Assembly: GCF_001477055.1 (NCBI RefSeq)
Contig: NZ_LDRK01000026.1
Coordinates: 32,155 to 96,154, forward strand
From: Leucobacter chromiiresistens
GTDB lineage: Bacteria > Actinomycetota > Actinomycetes > Actinomycetales > Microbacteriaceae
Length of the DNA stretch: 64,000 nucleotides
Reading direction: 5' to 3'
Each line of letters begins with the position of its first letter. Within the stretch, counting starts at the first letter, position 1. Shown piece after piece: positions 18,780 through 28,155 of the stretch. A program made the position numbers and the translations under genes. Under the pieces are notes generated by a model. That model worked only from the letters and a program-made list of their open reading frames with translations. It did no database searches and was not told where the DNA came from.

Positions 18780-18893
18780 CTCCGACGTAACACGATTGTC
18801 ACGGTCAGGAGATAGTCTGAGCCCATCGGCGGAGGCGGTGCGCGCGTGCTGCGCGCACCGTGCCCGCATGCAGCAATGACGAACGGAGTAGGC

Positions 18894-20231
18894 GTGAGCA
18901 AGCAGCGCGATTTTGTTCTGCGCACCATCGAGGAGCGCGGTGTCAGGTTCGTTCGGCTCTGGTTCAGCGATGTCTCGGGCACGCTGAAGTCGGTCGCGCT
19001 CGCGCCCGCCGAAGTCGAGGGCGCCTTCAGCGAGGGCATCGGCTTCGACGGCTCCGCCATCGAGGGTTTGACGCGCGCGTACGAGTCCGACCTGCTCGCC
19101 GTGCCCGATCCCTCGACCTTCCAGCTGCTGCCGTGGCGCAGTCAGACCTCGCCGACCGCGCGCATGTTCTGCGACATCACGACCCCGAACGGCGAGCCGG
19201 CCGTCGCCGACCCGCGCAACGTGCTGAAGCGCACGCTCGCCACCGCCGCGGAGCAGGGCTTCAGCTTCTACACGCACCCCGAGATCGAGTTCTACCTGCT
19301 GAAGTCGAAGGAGTTCGACAACCGCGGGCCCGTGCCGGTCGACCGCGCCGGGTACTTCGACAACGTTCCGGGTGGAACCGCGCACGACTTCCGCCGGGAG
19401 AGCGTCAACATGCTCGAGGAGCTCGGCATCTCCGTGGAGTTCAGCCACCACGAGGCCGGCCCCGGGCAGAACGAGATCGACCTCCGCTACGCGGACGCGC
19501 TCACCACGGCCGACAACATCATGACCTTCCGCACCGTGGTGAAGGAGGTCGCGATCGCTCAGGGCGTGCACGCGACCTTCATGCCGAAGCCGCTCGCCGG
19601 CCAGCCGGGGTCGGGCATGCACACGCACCTCTCGCTGCTCGAGGGCGACACGAACGCGTTCTACGACGCCGGCGCGCGGTATCAGATCTCGCAGACCGGT
19701 CGACGCTTCATCGCGGGCCTGCTGCGCCATGCGCCGGAGATCACCGCCGTCACCAATCAGTACATCAACTCCTACAAGCGCCTCTGGGGCGGCGACGAGG
19801 CGCCCTCCTTCGTGAGCTGGGGGCACAACAACCGCTCCGCGCTCGTGCGCGTGCCGATGTACAAGCCGGGCAAGGGCGACGCGGCGCGCGTCGAGTACCG
19901 GGGAATGGACAGCGCCGTGAACCCGTACCTGGGCTTCTCGATGCTGCTCGCCGCGGGCCTCAAGGGCATCCGAGAGGAGTACGAGCTCCCACCCGAGGCC
20001 GAGAACAACGTGTGGGCGCTGAGCGACGGCGAGCGTCGCGCCATGGGCTTCGACCCGCTGCCCGCGAGCCTCGACCACGCACTCGCGGTGATGGAGCGCT
20101 CGGAGCTCGTCGCTGAGACGCTGGGGGAGCAGGTCTTCGCCTACTTCATCCGCGACAAGCGCCGTGAGGTGGCCGAATACCACAGCCAGGTGACTCCGTA
20201 CGAGCTCTCGTCGATGCTCGACACGATCTGA
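18894..20231 (+). CDS. glnA2: Glutamine synthetase, GlnA2 type
   Basis: A 445-residue glutamine synthetase-family enzyme. Substrate and metal motifs are present: FDGSAIEG, the HPEIEFYLL glutamate, [17 protein letters not shown] and NRSALVRVP. Length and sequence match GlnA2 of actinobacteria, which lies beside glnE; some members act as gamma-glutamylpolyamine synthetases rather than supplying bulk glutamine. The GTG start is set by ACGGAG seven bases upstream. glnE follows after 18 bases in the same direction, so they form an operon. Confidence 0.93.
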   Translation: MSKQRDFVLRTIEERGVRFVRLWFSDVSGTLKSVALAPAEVEGAFSEGIGFDGSAIEGLTRAYESDLLAVPDPSTFQLLPWRSQTSPTARMFCDITTPNGEPAVADPRNVLKRTLATAAEQGFSFYTHPEIEFYLLKSKEFDNRGPVPVDRAGYFDNVPGGTAHDFRRESVNMLEELGISVEFSHHEAGPGQNEIDLRYADALTTADNIMTFRTVVKEVAIAQGVHATFMPKPLAGQPGSGMHTHLSLLEGDTNAFYDAGARYQISQTGRRFIAGLLRHAPEITAVTNQYINSYKRLWGGDEAPSFVSWGHNNRSALVRVPMYKPGKGDAARVEYRGMDSAVNPYLGFSMLLAAGLKGIREEYELPPEAENNVWALSDGERRAMGFDPLPASLDHALAVMERSELVAETLGEQVFAYFIRDKRREVAEYHSQVTPYELSSMLDTI

Positions 20232-20249
20232 CCCGACTACGCTGGTCGA

Positions 20250-23200
20250 ATGGCGCGCGAGCACTCCACGGTCACCCTCTCCGAGATCGCACGGGCCGGA
20301 TTCCAGGACCTGGCCGACGCGCGGGATTCGCTGGCGGAGCTCGCCGATCGGCTCGAGCAGCCGATCGGCCCGCTGCTCGGCGGTCTCGCGATGGCGGCCG
20401 ACCCGGATGCGGCGCTCCACCGCGTGCGCCGGCTCTCCGAGCAGCATCGCGACGTGCTCGCAGCGATCGACTTCGACGACTTCGAGCGACTGTGCGTGCT
20501 CGTGGGCGCCTCACCCGCGCTGGGCGACTTCTTCACGCGTCACCCGTCGCGGCTCCCCGAGATTCTGCGCCGAGGCGGGGCCGTCGTGCCTGCCGAGGAG
20601 GCGCGCACCGAACTGCTTCGGGCGGTCGTCGACGCCACGGGGGAGACGCTCGTCGCCGAGGCCGGCTGGATCGCGCTGCGCACGCGCTACCGCGAGCTGC
20701 TCGCGCAGCTCGTGCTCTTCGACCTCTTCCAGGGCCGCGCGGGCAACGCGGAGGACGTGTTCGAAGACGTCGCCGAGTCGCTCTCCGGCCTCGCGGCCGC
20801 CGCGATCGACGCATCGCTGCAGGTGGCGCGGGCCACGCTCGTCGCGGGCACCTCGGGGCCTCCCATCGCGAGCGAACGACTGGAGGCGGTGCGGCTCGGG
20901 ATCGTCGCGATGGGAAAGTGCGGGGCCGAAGAGCTCAACGTCGTCTCCGATGTGGACGTCATTTTCGTGGTGGAGAGCGCCGACGCGGAGGCGCTCGACG
21001 ACGACCGCCTGATCCGCGTCGGCACGCGACTCGCGAGCGAGGTGATGCGCGGCATCCACGACCCCTCCCTGGAACCGCCGCTCTGGCAGCTCGACGCGAA
21101 CCTCCGGCCCGAGGGCCGCCACGGACCGCTCGTGCGCACGCTCGGGTCCATGCGCAGCTACTACGACCGTTGGGCGAAGGCCTGGGAGTTCCAAGCGCTG
21201 CTCAAGGCGCGCCCGCTCGCCGGAGACCTCGGGCTCGCCGCGCAGTTCGTCGCCGCAACGCGCGACGCGGTGTGGGCCTCGTCGTCGCGCGAGGATTTCG
21301 TCGGCTCCGTGCAGCGGATGCGCGAGCGGGTCACCGAGCACATCGCCGACGACGAGCTCGAGGTGCAGCTGAAGCTCGGACCGGGCGGGCTGCGCGACAT
21401 CGAGTTCAGCGTGCAACTGCTGCAGCTCGTGCACGGGCAGTACGACGAGTCGCTGCATCGCGCGGGCACGCTGCCGGCCCTCCGCGCCCTCGTCGACGGC
21501 GGATACATCGCCCGCAGCGACGGCGAGTGCCTCGCCTCCGACTACCGGTTCCTGCGCGTGCTCGAACATCGTCTGCAGCTCCGCGATCTGCGCCGCACGG
21601 CGATCATGCCCACCGAGGAGCAGGAGCTGCGGGTACTCGCCCGCGCGACCGGTCTCGCGACCTCCGCCGAGCAGCTGCACGCCCGTTGGACCGCGCGGAA
21701 GCGCGAGGTGCGGCAGCTGCACCTGAAGATCTTCTACGCTCCGCTGCTCAGCGCCGTCGCCGCACTGCCCGAGGAGGAGCTGGTGCTCGGCAGCGACGCC
21801 GCGAGAGCGCGTCTCGCAAGCGTGGGCTTCCGGGATCCGGACGGGGCCATGCGGCACATGGCCGCCCTCACTCGCGGCACCTCGCGGCGCGCCATGATCC
21901 AGCGCAACCTCATGCCGGTTCTGCTGCAGTGGCTCTCCGACGGCACCGACCCCGACTTCGGACTGCTCGCCTTCCGCCGCGTCAGCGAGGCGAACCGGGA
22001 GACCCCGTGGTACCTGCGCCTGCTGCGCGACGGCACCGAGGCGGCGGAGCGTCTGACGCGGGTGCTCGCGAACTCCCGCTACGCCGCCGAACTGCTCGAA
22101 TCGATTCCCGAAGCCGTCGCCTGGCTCGAACGCGACGCCTTGTTGCAGCCGATGCAGCTGCAGGTGCTGTTCGACGAGATGCGGGCGATCGCCTCGCGCC
22201 GCGCCGGCATCGACTCGGCCGCCGGAGCTCTCCGCGCCGTGCACCGGCGGGAGGTGCTGCGGCTGACGATGGGAAGACTGGTCGGAGTCATCGACGACGA
22301 CGCGGTCTCGGCCGGGCTCGACGCGGCCCACACCGCGCTGCTCGACGCGCTCCTACTCGCGCTGCGCGGAGGGACGGCGCCGTACGGGTCCACAACGGGT
22401 TCGCCAGCAGCGGGCGGGGCGCCCGTGCCCATCGAACTGGCGCTCATCGGAATGGGGCGCTACGGGGGTCGGGAGCTCGGATTCGCCTCCGACATCGACC
22501 TCATCGCCGTGTTCCGCGCCCCGGCGCACATCGCGAGCGACCGCGCCGCGCGCGAGGCGACACGGCTCGTCTCGGAACTGCGCCGAGCAGTCGCCGACCC
22601 CCGGTTCCCCGTGGACCTGGATTTCGATCTGCGCCCCGAGGGGAAGAACGGGCCGCTGGTGCGCAGCCTCGACGCGTACCGCGCCTACTACGACCGCTGG
22701 TCGGTGACGTGGGAGGCGCAGGCGCTGCTCCGGGCGCGACCCGTCGCCGGAGATGCGCAGCTCGGCCTCGACTTCGCGGCACTCGCCGACGAGATTCGTT
22801 ACCCCGAGCAGTTCGACGAGGGACGCGTCAGAGAGGTGCGTCGTATCAAGGCCCGCGTCGAGTCGGAGCGTCTGCCGCGCGGAGCCGACCCGAAACGGCA
22901 CTTGAAGCTGGGCCCCGGCGGCATCAGCGATGTCGAGTGGCTCGTGCAGCTCCTCCAGCTGCGCTCCGGCGCGAAGCACGACTCGCTGCGCACCGTGTCG
23001 ACGGTCGCCGCGCTCGAGGCGGCGCGCGCCGAGGAGCTGCTCGCCGCGGAGGACGTCGACCACCTGCTCGACTCGTGGCGCTTCGCGAGCAGCGTGCGCT
23101 CCGCGCTCAAGCTGTGGACTGGACGATCCTCCGACTCGCTGCCCGCGGGGTGGAGCGATCTCGCCGGGATCGCCGGCGTGCTGGGCCTTTCGAGAACGCA

Positions 23201-23309
23201 CACCTCCGAGCTCGAAGAACGCTGGTTCGCGGTGTCGCGCCGGGCTCGAGCCGTATTCGAGCGCGAGTTCTTCGGGTACACGGAGGATCCGCGGTTCCCG
23301 CTCCGCTGA
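20250..23309 (+). CDS. glnE: Bifunctional glutamine synthetase adenylyltransferase/deadenylase
   Basis: A 1019-residue protein with two nucleotidyltransferase domains. The N-terminal one (deadenylation) has MGKCGAEELNVVSDVDVIF near residue 220; the C-terminal one (adenylylation) has GMGRYGGRELGFASDIDLI near residue 735. The aspartate pairs are intact in both, and each is followed by a helical regulatory domain. It controls type I glutamine synthetase by AMP addition or removal on a tyrosine. The target GlnA is encoded about 7.5 kb away at 30.8 kb. A short hairpin ends the unit. Confidence 0.96.
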   Translation: MAREHSTVTLSEIARAGFQDLADARDSLAELADRLEQPIGPLLGGLAMAADPDAALHRVRRLSEQHRDVLAAIDFDDFERLCVLVGASPALGDFFTRHPSRLPEILRRGGAVVPAEEARTELLRAVVDATGETLVAEAGWIALRTRYRELLAQLVLFDLFQGRAGNAEDVFEDVAESLSGLAAAAIDASLQVARATLVAGTSGPPIASERLEAVRLGIVAMGKCGAEELNVVSDVDVIFVVESADAEALDDDRLIRVGTRLASEVMRGIHDPSLEPPLWQLDANLRPEGRHGPLVRTLGSMRSYYDRWAKAWEFQALLKARPLAGDLGLAAQFVAATRDAVWASSSREDFVGSVQRMRERVTEHIADDELEVQLKLGPGGLRDIEFSVQLLQLVHGQYDESLHRAGTLPALRALVDGGYIARSDGECLASDYRFLRVLEHRLQLRDLRRTAIMPTEEQELRVLARATGLATSAEQLHARWTARKREVRQLHLKIFYAPLLSAVAALPEEELVLGSDAARARLASVGFRDPDGAMRHMAALTRGTSRRAMIQRNLMPVLLQWLSDGTDPDFGLLAFRRVSEANRETPWYLRLLRDGTEAAERLTRVLANSRYAAELLESIPEAVAWLERDALLQPMQLQVLFDEMRAIASRRAGIDSAAGALRAVHRREVLRLTMGRLVGVIDDDAVSAGLDAAHTALLDALLLALRGGTAPYGSTTGSPAAGGAPVPIELALIGMGRYGGRELGFASDIDLIAVFRAPAHIASDRAAREATRLVSELRRAVADPRFPVDLDFDLRPEGKNGPLVRSLDAYRAYYDRWSVTWEAQALLRARPVAGDAQLGLDFAALADEIRYPEQFDEGRVREVRRIKARVESERLPRGADPKRHLKLGPGGISDVEWLVQLLQLRSGAKHDSLRTVSTVAALEAARAEELLAAEDVDHLLDSWRFASSVRSALKLWTGRSSDSLPAGWSDLAGIAGVLGLSRTHTSELEERWFAVSRRARAVFEREFFGYTEDPRFPLR

Positions 23310-23325
23310 CCCCGTGCCGGGGTTT
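23309..23325 (+). terminator. Terminator after glnE
   Basis: A 6-bp stem (ACCCCG/CGGGGT) with loop TGC, followed by TT. It starts at the last base of the glnE stop. Confidence 0.55.
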
Positions 23326-23408
23326 CCGTTGCGCAACCTGCGCAGACGCGACACCCGCGGTTCTGCAGCTGTTCACGGAAAACGCTCGCAGAAAACGCTC
23401 AGCAAGCG

Positions 23409-23414
23409 TAATCT
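23409..23414 (+). promoter_or_regulatory. -10 box of a possible leaderless small gene
   Basis: TAATCT is followed by seven bases and then ATG, the layout of a leaderless transcript. Just upstream, two direct repeats of GAAAACGCTC (23378-23387 and 23391-23400, 13 bases apart) cover the -35 region and could be regulator sites. Confidence 0.5.
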
Positions 23415-23421
23415 GATTGTT

Positions 23422-23499
23422 ATGCAGTATTTGCAGAGGTTCCTCGAAGCGCTCCTCACCGAAGAGGGCGCCGACTACGAGGACGAACTCGAGTCCTAG
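23422..23499 (+). CDS. 25-residue acidic small protein (hypothetical)
   Basis: The ORF encodes a short N-terminal amphipathic stretch (MQYLQRFLEALL) and a strongly acidic tail (EEGADYEDELES). I do not recognise it. Support for it being a gene is structural: a TAATCT box seven bases before the ATG, paired direct repeats at -35, and a strong 11-bp terminator hairpin starting 11 bases after the stop. There is no ribosome site, which fits a leaderless mRNA. It could equally be part of a small RNA. It stands alone between glnE and a convergent lipoprotein gene. Confidence 0.45.
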   Translation: MQYLQRFLEALLTEEGADYEDELES

Positions 23500-23509
23500 T
23501 CCCTCCGAC

Positions 23510-23535
23510 GCGGTGCGACGAAGCCGTCGCACCGC
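23510..23535 (+). terminator. Terminator after the 25-codon ORF
   Basis: An exact 11-bp stem (GCGGTGCGACG/CGTCGCACCGC) with loop AAGC, 11 bases after the small ORF. It may also serve the convergent lipoprotein gene. Confidence 0.7.
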
Positions 23536-23589
23536 AGCTCCCTGCCGTTCTCGGCGGCGCTGTGGCTTCGCCGCCGCAGAAGTGCTGCT

Positions 23590-23985
23590 TCAGCAGTGCG
23601 CGTCGAGGTACTCGCGCACGGTGGTGGCGGGCGCATCCAACTCCTCGACGATCTCGAAGACGCGGGGATCGGTGACCACGCCGCCATCTGGTGCTGCCGC
23701 AGCGAGGCCGAGCGCCTCGTCGTAGAGACCGCGAAGCTCGGTCCATGCCTCCGCGATGTCTTCGGGAGGGGTCGCCGCATCGAGCACTCGGATGCGCTCG
23801 GTGAGGTCGGCGACGGTCGAATCCGCCGGCATGCCGACCTGGAACAGCCCGGGCGTCGCGAGGGTGCCTCCGGCGGCATCGTACTCGTCGCAGAAGCTCC
23901 CCGTCGCTCCGCCGCTGCAGGCGGTGAGGGTGAGGGACGCGACGATGACGAGGGCTCCGAGGGCGGTGAAACGGGCGCGCTGCAT
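23590..23985 (-). CDS. Putative lipoprotein, hypothetical
   Basis: A 131-residue protein. A short basic start, hydrophobic segment and lipobox LTAC (Cys near residue 22) mark a membrane-anchored lipoprotein. The mature part is small, acidic and mostly helical, with cysteines in FCDEYD and at the very C-terminus (DAHC), which could form a disulphide. No family is recognised; similar small secreted proteins are common in Microbacteriaceae. AAGGAG lies nine bases before the chosen ATG; the longer frame up to 24099 is unsupported. Confidence 0.75.
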   Translation of the reverse strand: MQRARFTALGALVIVASLTLTACSGGATGSFCDEYDAAGGTLATPGLFQVGMPADSTVADLTERIRVLDAATPPEDIAEAWTELRGLYDEALGLAAAAPDGGVVTDPRVFEIVEELDAPATTVREYLDAHC

Positions 23986-24132
23986 GGGGGCGATCTCCTT
24001 CGTGATCCGGCCCCGACGTTCTCGGGGCACGCCCATATGCTTCCATACTCCCCGAACGCGCGTGCGGGCTGCGCATCCCGTGCGCGGATACTGCTGCAAG
24101 GAGCCTCGCGACTACTGAGCCTGCACGGATGA

Positions 24133-24187
24133 ATGCGTAAAGATCGGCATGGACATGCGTAAAGATCGGCATGGACATGCGTAAATG
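24133..24187. repeat. 22-bp tandem repeat, about 2.5 copies
   Basis: Two exact copies of a unit starting ATGCGTAAAGATC (24133-24154 and 24155-24176) and a partial third, ATGCGTAAATG. The 456 bases between the lipoprotein gene and the surface-protein gene (23986-24441) contain no other ORF or RNA I can support. The repeats are 255 bases before the surface-protein start and could be regulatory or a variable-number site. Confidence 0.9.
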
Positions 24188-24441
24188 TGCCGCGAGACGG
24201 CCGCTTCTCGTCGGGAGGTGCGAGAGTGGCAGAGCTGGTTGCCGGGCACGCGCGTGTGAAATGCGGCCTTCCGATTCGAGAGGTGGCGGGGTATGTTGAG
24301 AGCGAATTCGTTCTGGCCTCGGCCGGGAGTCGAGGGAGACGAAGCGACTTCGGGGGCACACGGAGTGGAGCGATCGAGCTGAGGATCGGCGCGCAGCCGA
24401 GTTTCGGTACCGCAGACCGTCGTACCCGAAGGAGCAGCGAA

Positions 24442-25908
24442 ATGCAGTGGAGAACTCTCGTGACAGGAACCGCGGCGGCGATCGTCGCCGCGACCGGGAT
24501 CGCTTTCACCGGTGCCGCGGCGCAGGCGGCACCGGACCCGGAGCTCTTTCCCACAGTCATCGAAGTGCCGTCGGTGCCGGCGACCTGGACGGCCCCCGGA
24601 ACTGCGAGCAGCGCCGGAAGCAGCAACATCACCCTCCCCGTCGGGGCGCTCCCCGAAGGGACCGCGAAGGTGCTGAATGGCGAGGTGATCAACGGCTCCG
24701 ACACCGATCTCTGCGTCTTCGCCACGTCGCGCTCACCGCTGTTCACCTCGTCTCCCACGGCGATCGGTGCGAACGCGACGATCCTCGAGTCCGCGGGCCT
24801 CCCCGAAGTCGTCAATACGCTCCTGCCCGCCCCTGCCTACCCTTCGATTCGGCGCGACGATCAGGTGGTGACCACCTCCACGACGACCGCCGACGGGTGG
24901 GTCTGCGACTTCGGCACGCTCCTGGCACCGGGCGAGAGCTTCGACTACAGCGTCACCATCGGCGTTCCCCTCGGCGGGACGGCCATCACGAACGAGAACT
25001 ACCTGATTCGACTGGTGCTCGAAGCGGCGGCTCCGGTCGAGGGGGAGTGGGACGACTCCCGGTTCTACACAGGCGCGCTCCTCAACTCTCCCGAGGAGCC
25101 GCTGGTCATCAACGCCTCGTCGCCGACGACCGACTGGGGCTTCACGGACGGCCTCGGGGCCGGCATCGCGTACCCCGGTCGGGCGCTCGGCGCCTACGGG
25201 CAGATCGTCAACGACACCGACCAGCCCATAACGCTGACCTATGCCGGCTTCGCATCCGAGGGGTCGCTCACGAGGTTCCTCCTGTCCGATCTCGAAGACT
25301 GGGCAGAGCCGGTCACGCTGCAGCCGGGGGCGTCGACCGACACGTTCTTCATGAAGCTCGGTTCGCCAGACAGCGTGGGCAACGAATCCCAGCAGACGAC
25401 CGCCTCGATCCGGTTCGGCTGGAACGCGGCCGCCGTCGCCGTCGAGCACACCGTCACGTTCGACCCCAACTCGGGCGAGGGCACGATGGACCCGCAGACG
25501 GCTGCGGAGCCGACAAGCCTGACCCCCAACGCGTTCACCCGAGAGGGGTTCGAGTTCGTCGGGTGGAACACCGAGGCGGACGGAACCGGCACCGCATTCG
25601 CCGACGGAGCGATCTTCCCCTTCGATCGCTCGCTCACCCTGTATGCGCAGTGGGAGGCCGTCGCGGAGCCCGGTCCGGGGCCCACGCCTGATCCGACTCC
25701 GGATCCGACTCCGGATCCCACGCCGAGCCCGGCCCCGCCGCCGAGCGCCGGGCCGACGCAACCCCCCGGCGCCGGGCAGACGCAGCCCCCGGGGCTCGCC
25801 TCGACGGGTAACGGCGCACCCTTCGGCGTCGCGGGGGCTGCCTCTCTCGCGCTGCTGCTCGCCGGAGGCGCAGTGCTCGCAGCGCGCAGACATCGGGCTT
25901 CCGAGTAG
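24442..25908 (+). CDS. Sortase-anchored surface protein with InlB-type repeat
   Basis: A 488-residue cell-wall protein. Order: Sec signal peptide (1 to about 31, ending AAAQA); an uncharacterised beta-rich region with two cysteines (about 95 and 155); one InlB B-type (Listeria-Bacteroides) repeat at about 337-395 (FDPNSGEGTM to LTLYAQWE); a Pro-rich spacer of DPTP repeats; sorting signal LASTG near 453; a hydrophobic helix; and tail RRHRASE. LAxTG signals are typical of class E sortases in high-GC Gram-positives. AAGGAG sets the start. Adhesion or surface display is likely; the ligand is unknown. Confidence 0.88.
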   Translation: MQWRTLVTGTAAAIVAATGIAFTGAAAQAAPDPELFPTVIEVPSVPATWTAPGTASSAGSSNITLPVGALPEGTAKVLNGEVINGSDTDLCVFATSRSPLFTSSPTAIGANATILESAGLPEVVNTLLPAPAYPSIRRDDQVVTTSTTTADGWVCDFGTLLAPGESFDYSVTIGVPLGGTAITNENYLIRLVLEAAAPVEGEWDDSRFYTGALLNSPEEPLVINASSPTTDWGFTDGLGAGIAYPGRALGAYGQIVNDTDQPITLTYAGFASEGSLTRFLLSDLEDWAEPVTLQPGASTDTFFMKLGSPDSVGNESQQTTASIRFGWNAAAVAVEHTVTFDPNSGEGTMDPQTAAEPTSLTPNAFTREGFEFVGWNTEADGTGTAFADGAIFPFDRSLTLYAQWEAVAEPGPGPTPDPTPDPTPDPTPSPAPPPSAGPTQPPGAGQTQPPGLASTGNGAPFGVAGAASLALLLAGGAVLAARRHRASE

Positions 25909-26055
25909 GCGGTCCGGTGCCTACGGGTGACTGGCGGTGACTCGCGGACATCCGCTTACGGCGCTCTTCGCTCACCGCGCACAGAACAGTACACGCACGA
26001 GCGAGCCTCCTCCAGGCACAAGGTGCGAGGCTCGCCACCCCGACCCCAGGAGATC

Positions 26056-26685
26056 ATGAGCGACAAGGTCGACTTCACGAAGACGCTCGACAGCTATCGG
26101 GCGGCACACCATCGGTTTCGCGTCGTCGACGTCCCTGACATGCAGTACCTCATGGTCAACGGGCACGGCGACCCCAATACATCACCGGCCTACGCTGATG
26201 CGCTCTCGGCGCTGTACCCCGTCGCCTACGCGCTGAAGTTCTTCAGCAAACGCGAACTCGGCCGCGACTACGTCGTGCCACCACTCGAGGGGCTCTGGTG
26301 GGCGGAGAGCGCTGACGCCTTCACCGTCTCCCGCGACAAGTCGAAGTGGGATTGGACGATGATGATCATGGTGCCGGAGTGGATCGAACACTCCGCGTTT
26401 CTCCAGGCAAGGGATCGAGTCGCAGCGAAACAGGGGCCCGTGCGGCTCGAAGATGTCCGTCTCGACGCGCTCGCAGAGGGATGCTGCGTGCAGACGCTGC
26501 ACGTCGGCTCGTTCGATGACGAGGGAGCGGTGCTCGAGGCGATGCATCATGAGTTCATACCGGAGAACGGATACCGCATGAACGGCACGCACCATGAGAT
26601 CTACCTCACCGACTTCCGCAAGGCGGCGCCGGAGAAGTTGCGGACGATTCTGCGGCAGCCCGTCGCCGCCGCAACCGATCGCTGA
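26056..26685 (+). CDS. GyrI-like domain protein
   Basis: A 209-residue protein of the GyrI-like small-molecule-binding superfamily. Motifs YLMVNGHGDPNTSPAYADALSALYPVAYALKF and HHEIYLTDFRKAAPEKLRTILRQPV match a stand-alone bacterial group without a DNA-binding domain. Related proteins bind or hydrolyse hydrophobic toxic compounds; the ligand here is unknown. AGGAG five bases before the ATG sets the start. It stands alone, 147 bases after the surface protein gene and on the same strand. Confidence 0.85.
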   Translation: MSDKVDFTKTLDSYRAAHHRFRVVDVPDMQYLMVNGHGDPNTSPAYADALSALYPVAYALKFFSKRELGRDYVVPPLEGLWWAESADAFTVSRDKSKWDWTMMIMVPEWIEHSAFLQARDRVAAKQGPVRLEDVRLDALAEGCCVQTLHVGSFDDEGAVLEAMHHEFIPENGYRMNGTHHEIYLTDFRKAAPEKLRTILRQPVAAATDR

Positions 26686-26862
26686 GCCCTGTGCCGTCGT
26701 CCGTGCTGCACCCGAACACGGATGACGATCTCAGGCGATGCGCCCGCAGCGCCCGAGATCGTGCCCCAGTGCATCGCGGCCCTCCACTTTCAGGGCGCGA
26801 ATGCGTATGCTGAGCACCACCGATCACGTGACCGTGATCTCGATGAGCGAGGAGGCTCGACG

Positions 26863-27360
26863 ATGGAGGATCATCTCTGGGTACTGAAGGACAGGGAGCG
26901 CGACCTCATCCGCGAACTCGACCCCGACCGAATGCATGCGCTCGACGAAGACGACCTGCTCGCGCTGCACCGCCGGATTCGACGAGCGCGGAACAAGCAC
27001 ACCACCAACTACCGCAGGAAGGCAGCCGTCGACGTCGTCGAAGTCGGGGCGCGCGGAGCCGCATACCCGAAAGGCGGCAAGTCGCGGCTGCGTGCCGAGG
27101 TGTTCGAGGAGGCGCTGTCGCTCGTGTCCGCTCGCCTCGCAGCGGTCGCGCATGAGCAGGCGGAGGAGCTGAAGCGCGAGCGTTTGCAACGTGCTCGGAG
27201 CGCCAGGAGTGCCGGGCCGGAGCCGCACGGACCGGATTCGGACGGGAAGGTACCCGATCCGGGGCGGCTGCGAGAGCATTCGAAGCACAGCGGGCAGCTC
27301 AAGCGCGACGCATCGAGCATTGCCCAGGGAGCCCGGAGGCAGGCGAAGCGAGATTCGTGA
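26863..27360 (+). CDS. Conserved actinobacterial hypothetical protein, basic and helical
   Basis: A 165-residue, strongly basic protein. Residues about 1-40 are helical and charged, followed by RRIRRARNKHTTNYRRKAA and a second helix with VFEEALSLVSARLAAVAHEQAEELKRERL. The tail is disordered and rich in Arg, Lys and Ser. I recall similar uncharacterised proteins in several actinobacteria, but no function is established; nucleic-acid contact is possible from composition only. GGAGG nine bases before the ATG sets the start. Confidence 0.8.
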   Translation: MEDHLWVLKDRERDLIRELDPDRMHALDEDDLLALHRRIRRARNKHTTNYRRKAAVDVVEVGARGAAYPKGGKSRLRAEVFEEALSLVSARLAAVAHEQAEELKRERLQRARSARSAGPEPHGPDSDGKVPDPGRLREHSKHSGQLKRDASSIAQGARRQAKRDS

Positions 27361-27707
27361 GGTCTGTGCGCGCTGCGCGCTGGCATTTCTCAGCCCTGGG
27401 TGCTCGTAACATGATGCGAGGGTAGTCTGCGGTCGATGGTGTCGCTTCCTCCCTCGACGGGATCGGACGAACCGCGTCGTGGCAGGGGGCCGCTCCGAGG
27501 GTCGGGCAAAGCAATACGGGCGATCAGGTGTATTGAACCGGAACGTTGTCGACGTGGCAGAGACCCCCCCTCGGACGTGAACAAGGTAAACAGTGGGGGC
27601 GTGCTTCGCGCACGGCGCAGTGAACAACCGGATGTCTCGGACGACCGCGTAGCCGTGGTAGCGCGGAACGGCGCGATAGTGTCACGGGCGCCAGGAGCCG
27701 TGAATCC
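27361..27707. other. No supported gene; edge of accessory segment
   Basis: This stretch leads into the transposase relic. A 91-codon ORF at 27436 has TAGTCT seven bases before its ATG, but its protein is basic, low in complexity and resembles nothing known. GTATTGAACCGGAACGTTGT (27532-27551) resembles the terminal region of IS481-type elements and may be one decayed end; that is from memory of the family. Confidence 0.4.
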
Positions 27708-28155
27708 GTGAGCCGTAACGAGCACGACGAGTCCGGTTCGTTGATCCATATCGATGTGAAGAAACCCGGCCAGGCGCCCGACCGGGGGCGGGTGGCGGCT
27801 GCACAGCCGTGGCGAACGGCCGATTCAGAAGCGGGACTCGGAAACGACTCCGTCCACACTGTGTTCGATGACCATTCCAGTGTCGCGTATACGTGAGATT
27901 CGTACCGGTGAGAGAGGGGCGTTACCGCGGTAGAAGTTCTTGAATTGGCGTTCGCGACTTGATGAACGGTGAGGTCGAACGGTTCAACCGCGCGCTCGCG
28001 ACCGAGTGGGCGTAGGCATGCGCCTAGACGACGAGCCAGGGCCGAGTTGGAGCGTTGCGGTCCTGGCTTGTGCGCTGCAACATCGACAGAACTCACCTCG
28101 GCAGCGTGTGCAGCACTCCCATCGGTCGCGTCCACAAGGGTCGAGGTCAGCCAGC
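27708..28155 (+). pseudogene. Decayed IS481-family transposase
   Basis: Fragments of an IS481/IS3-type DDE transposase in at least three frames. SLIHIDVKKPGQAPDRG (first catalytic Asp) and VHTVFDDHSSVAYT (second Asp region) are in frame from 27708. A shifted piece follows (ERGVTAVEVLELAFA). NGEVERFNRALATEWA, ended by a TAG, is the region holding the catalytic Glu. A last shifted piece, RVGALRSWLVRCNIDRTHLG, matches the C-terminal WLxxYNxxRxHxALG block. About 100 residues are missing in the middle. It cannot be active. Confidence 0.8.

Noticed and set aside
24133..24187. Possible CRISPR array
   Set aside because: The copies are directly adjacent with no spacers and there are no cas genes; it is a simple tandem repeat.
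27436..27711. 91-codon ORF seven bases after TAGTCT
   Set aside because: The box is suggestive, but the product is basic, low in complexity and unlike any protein, and it runs into the decayed transposase.
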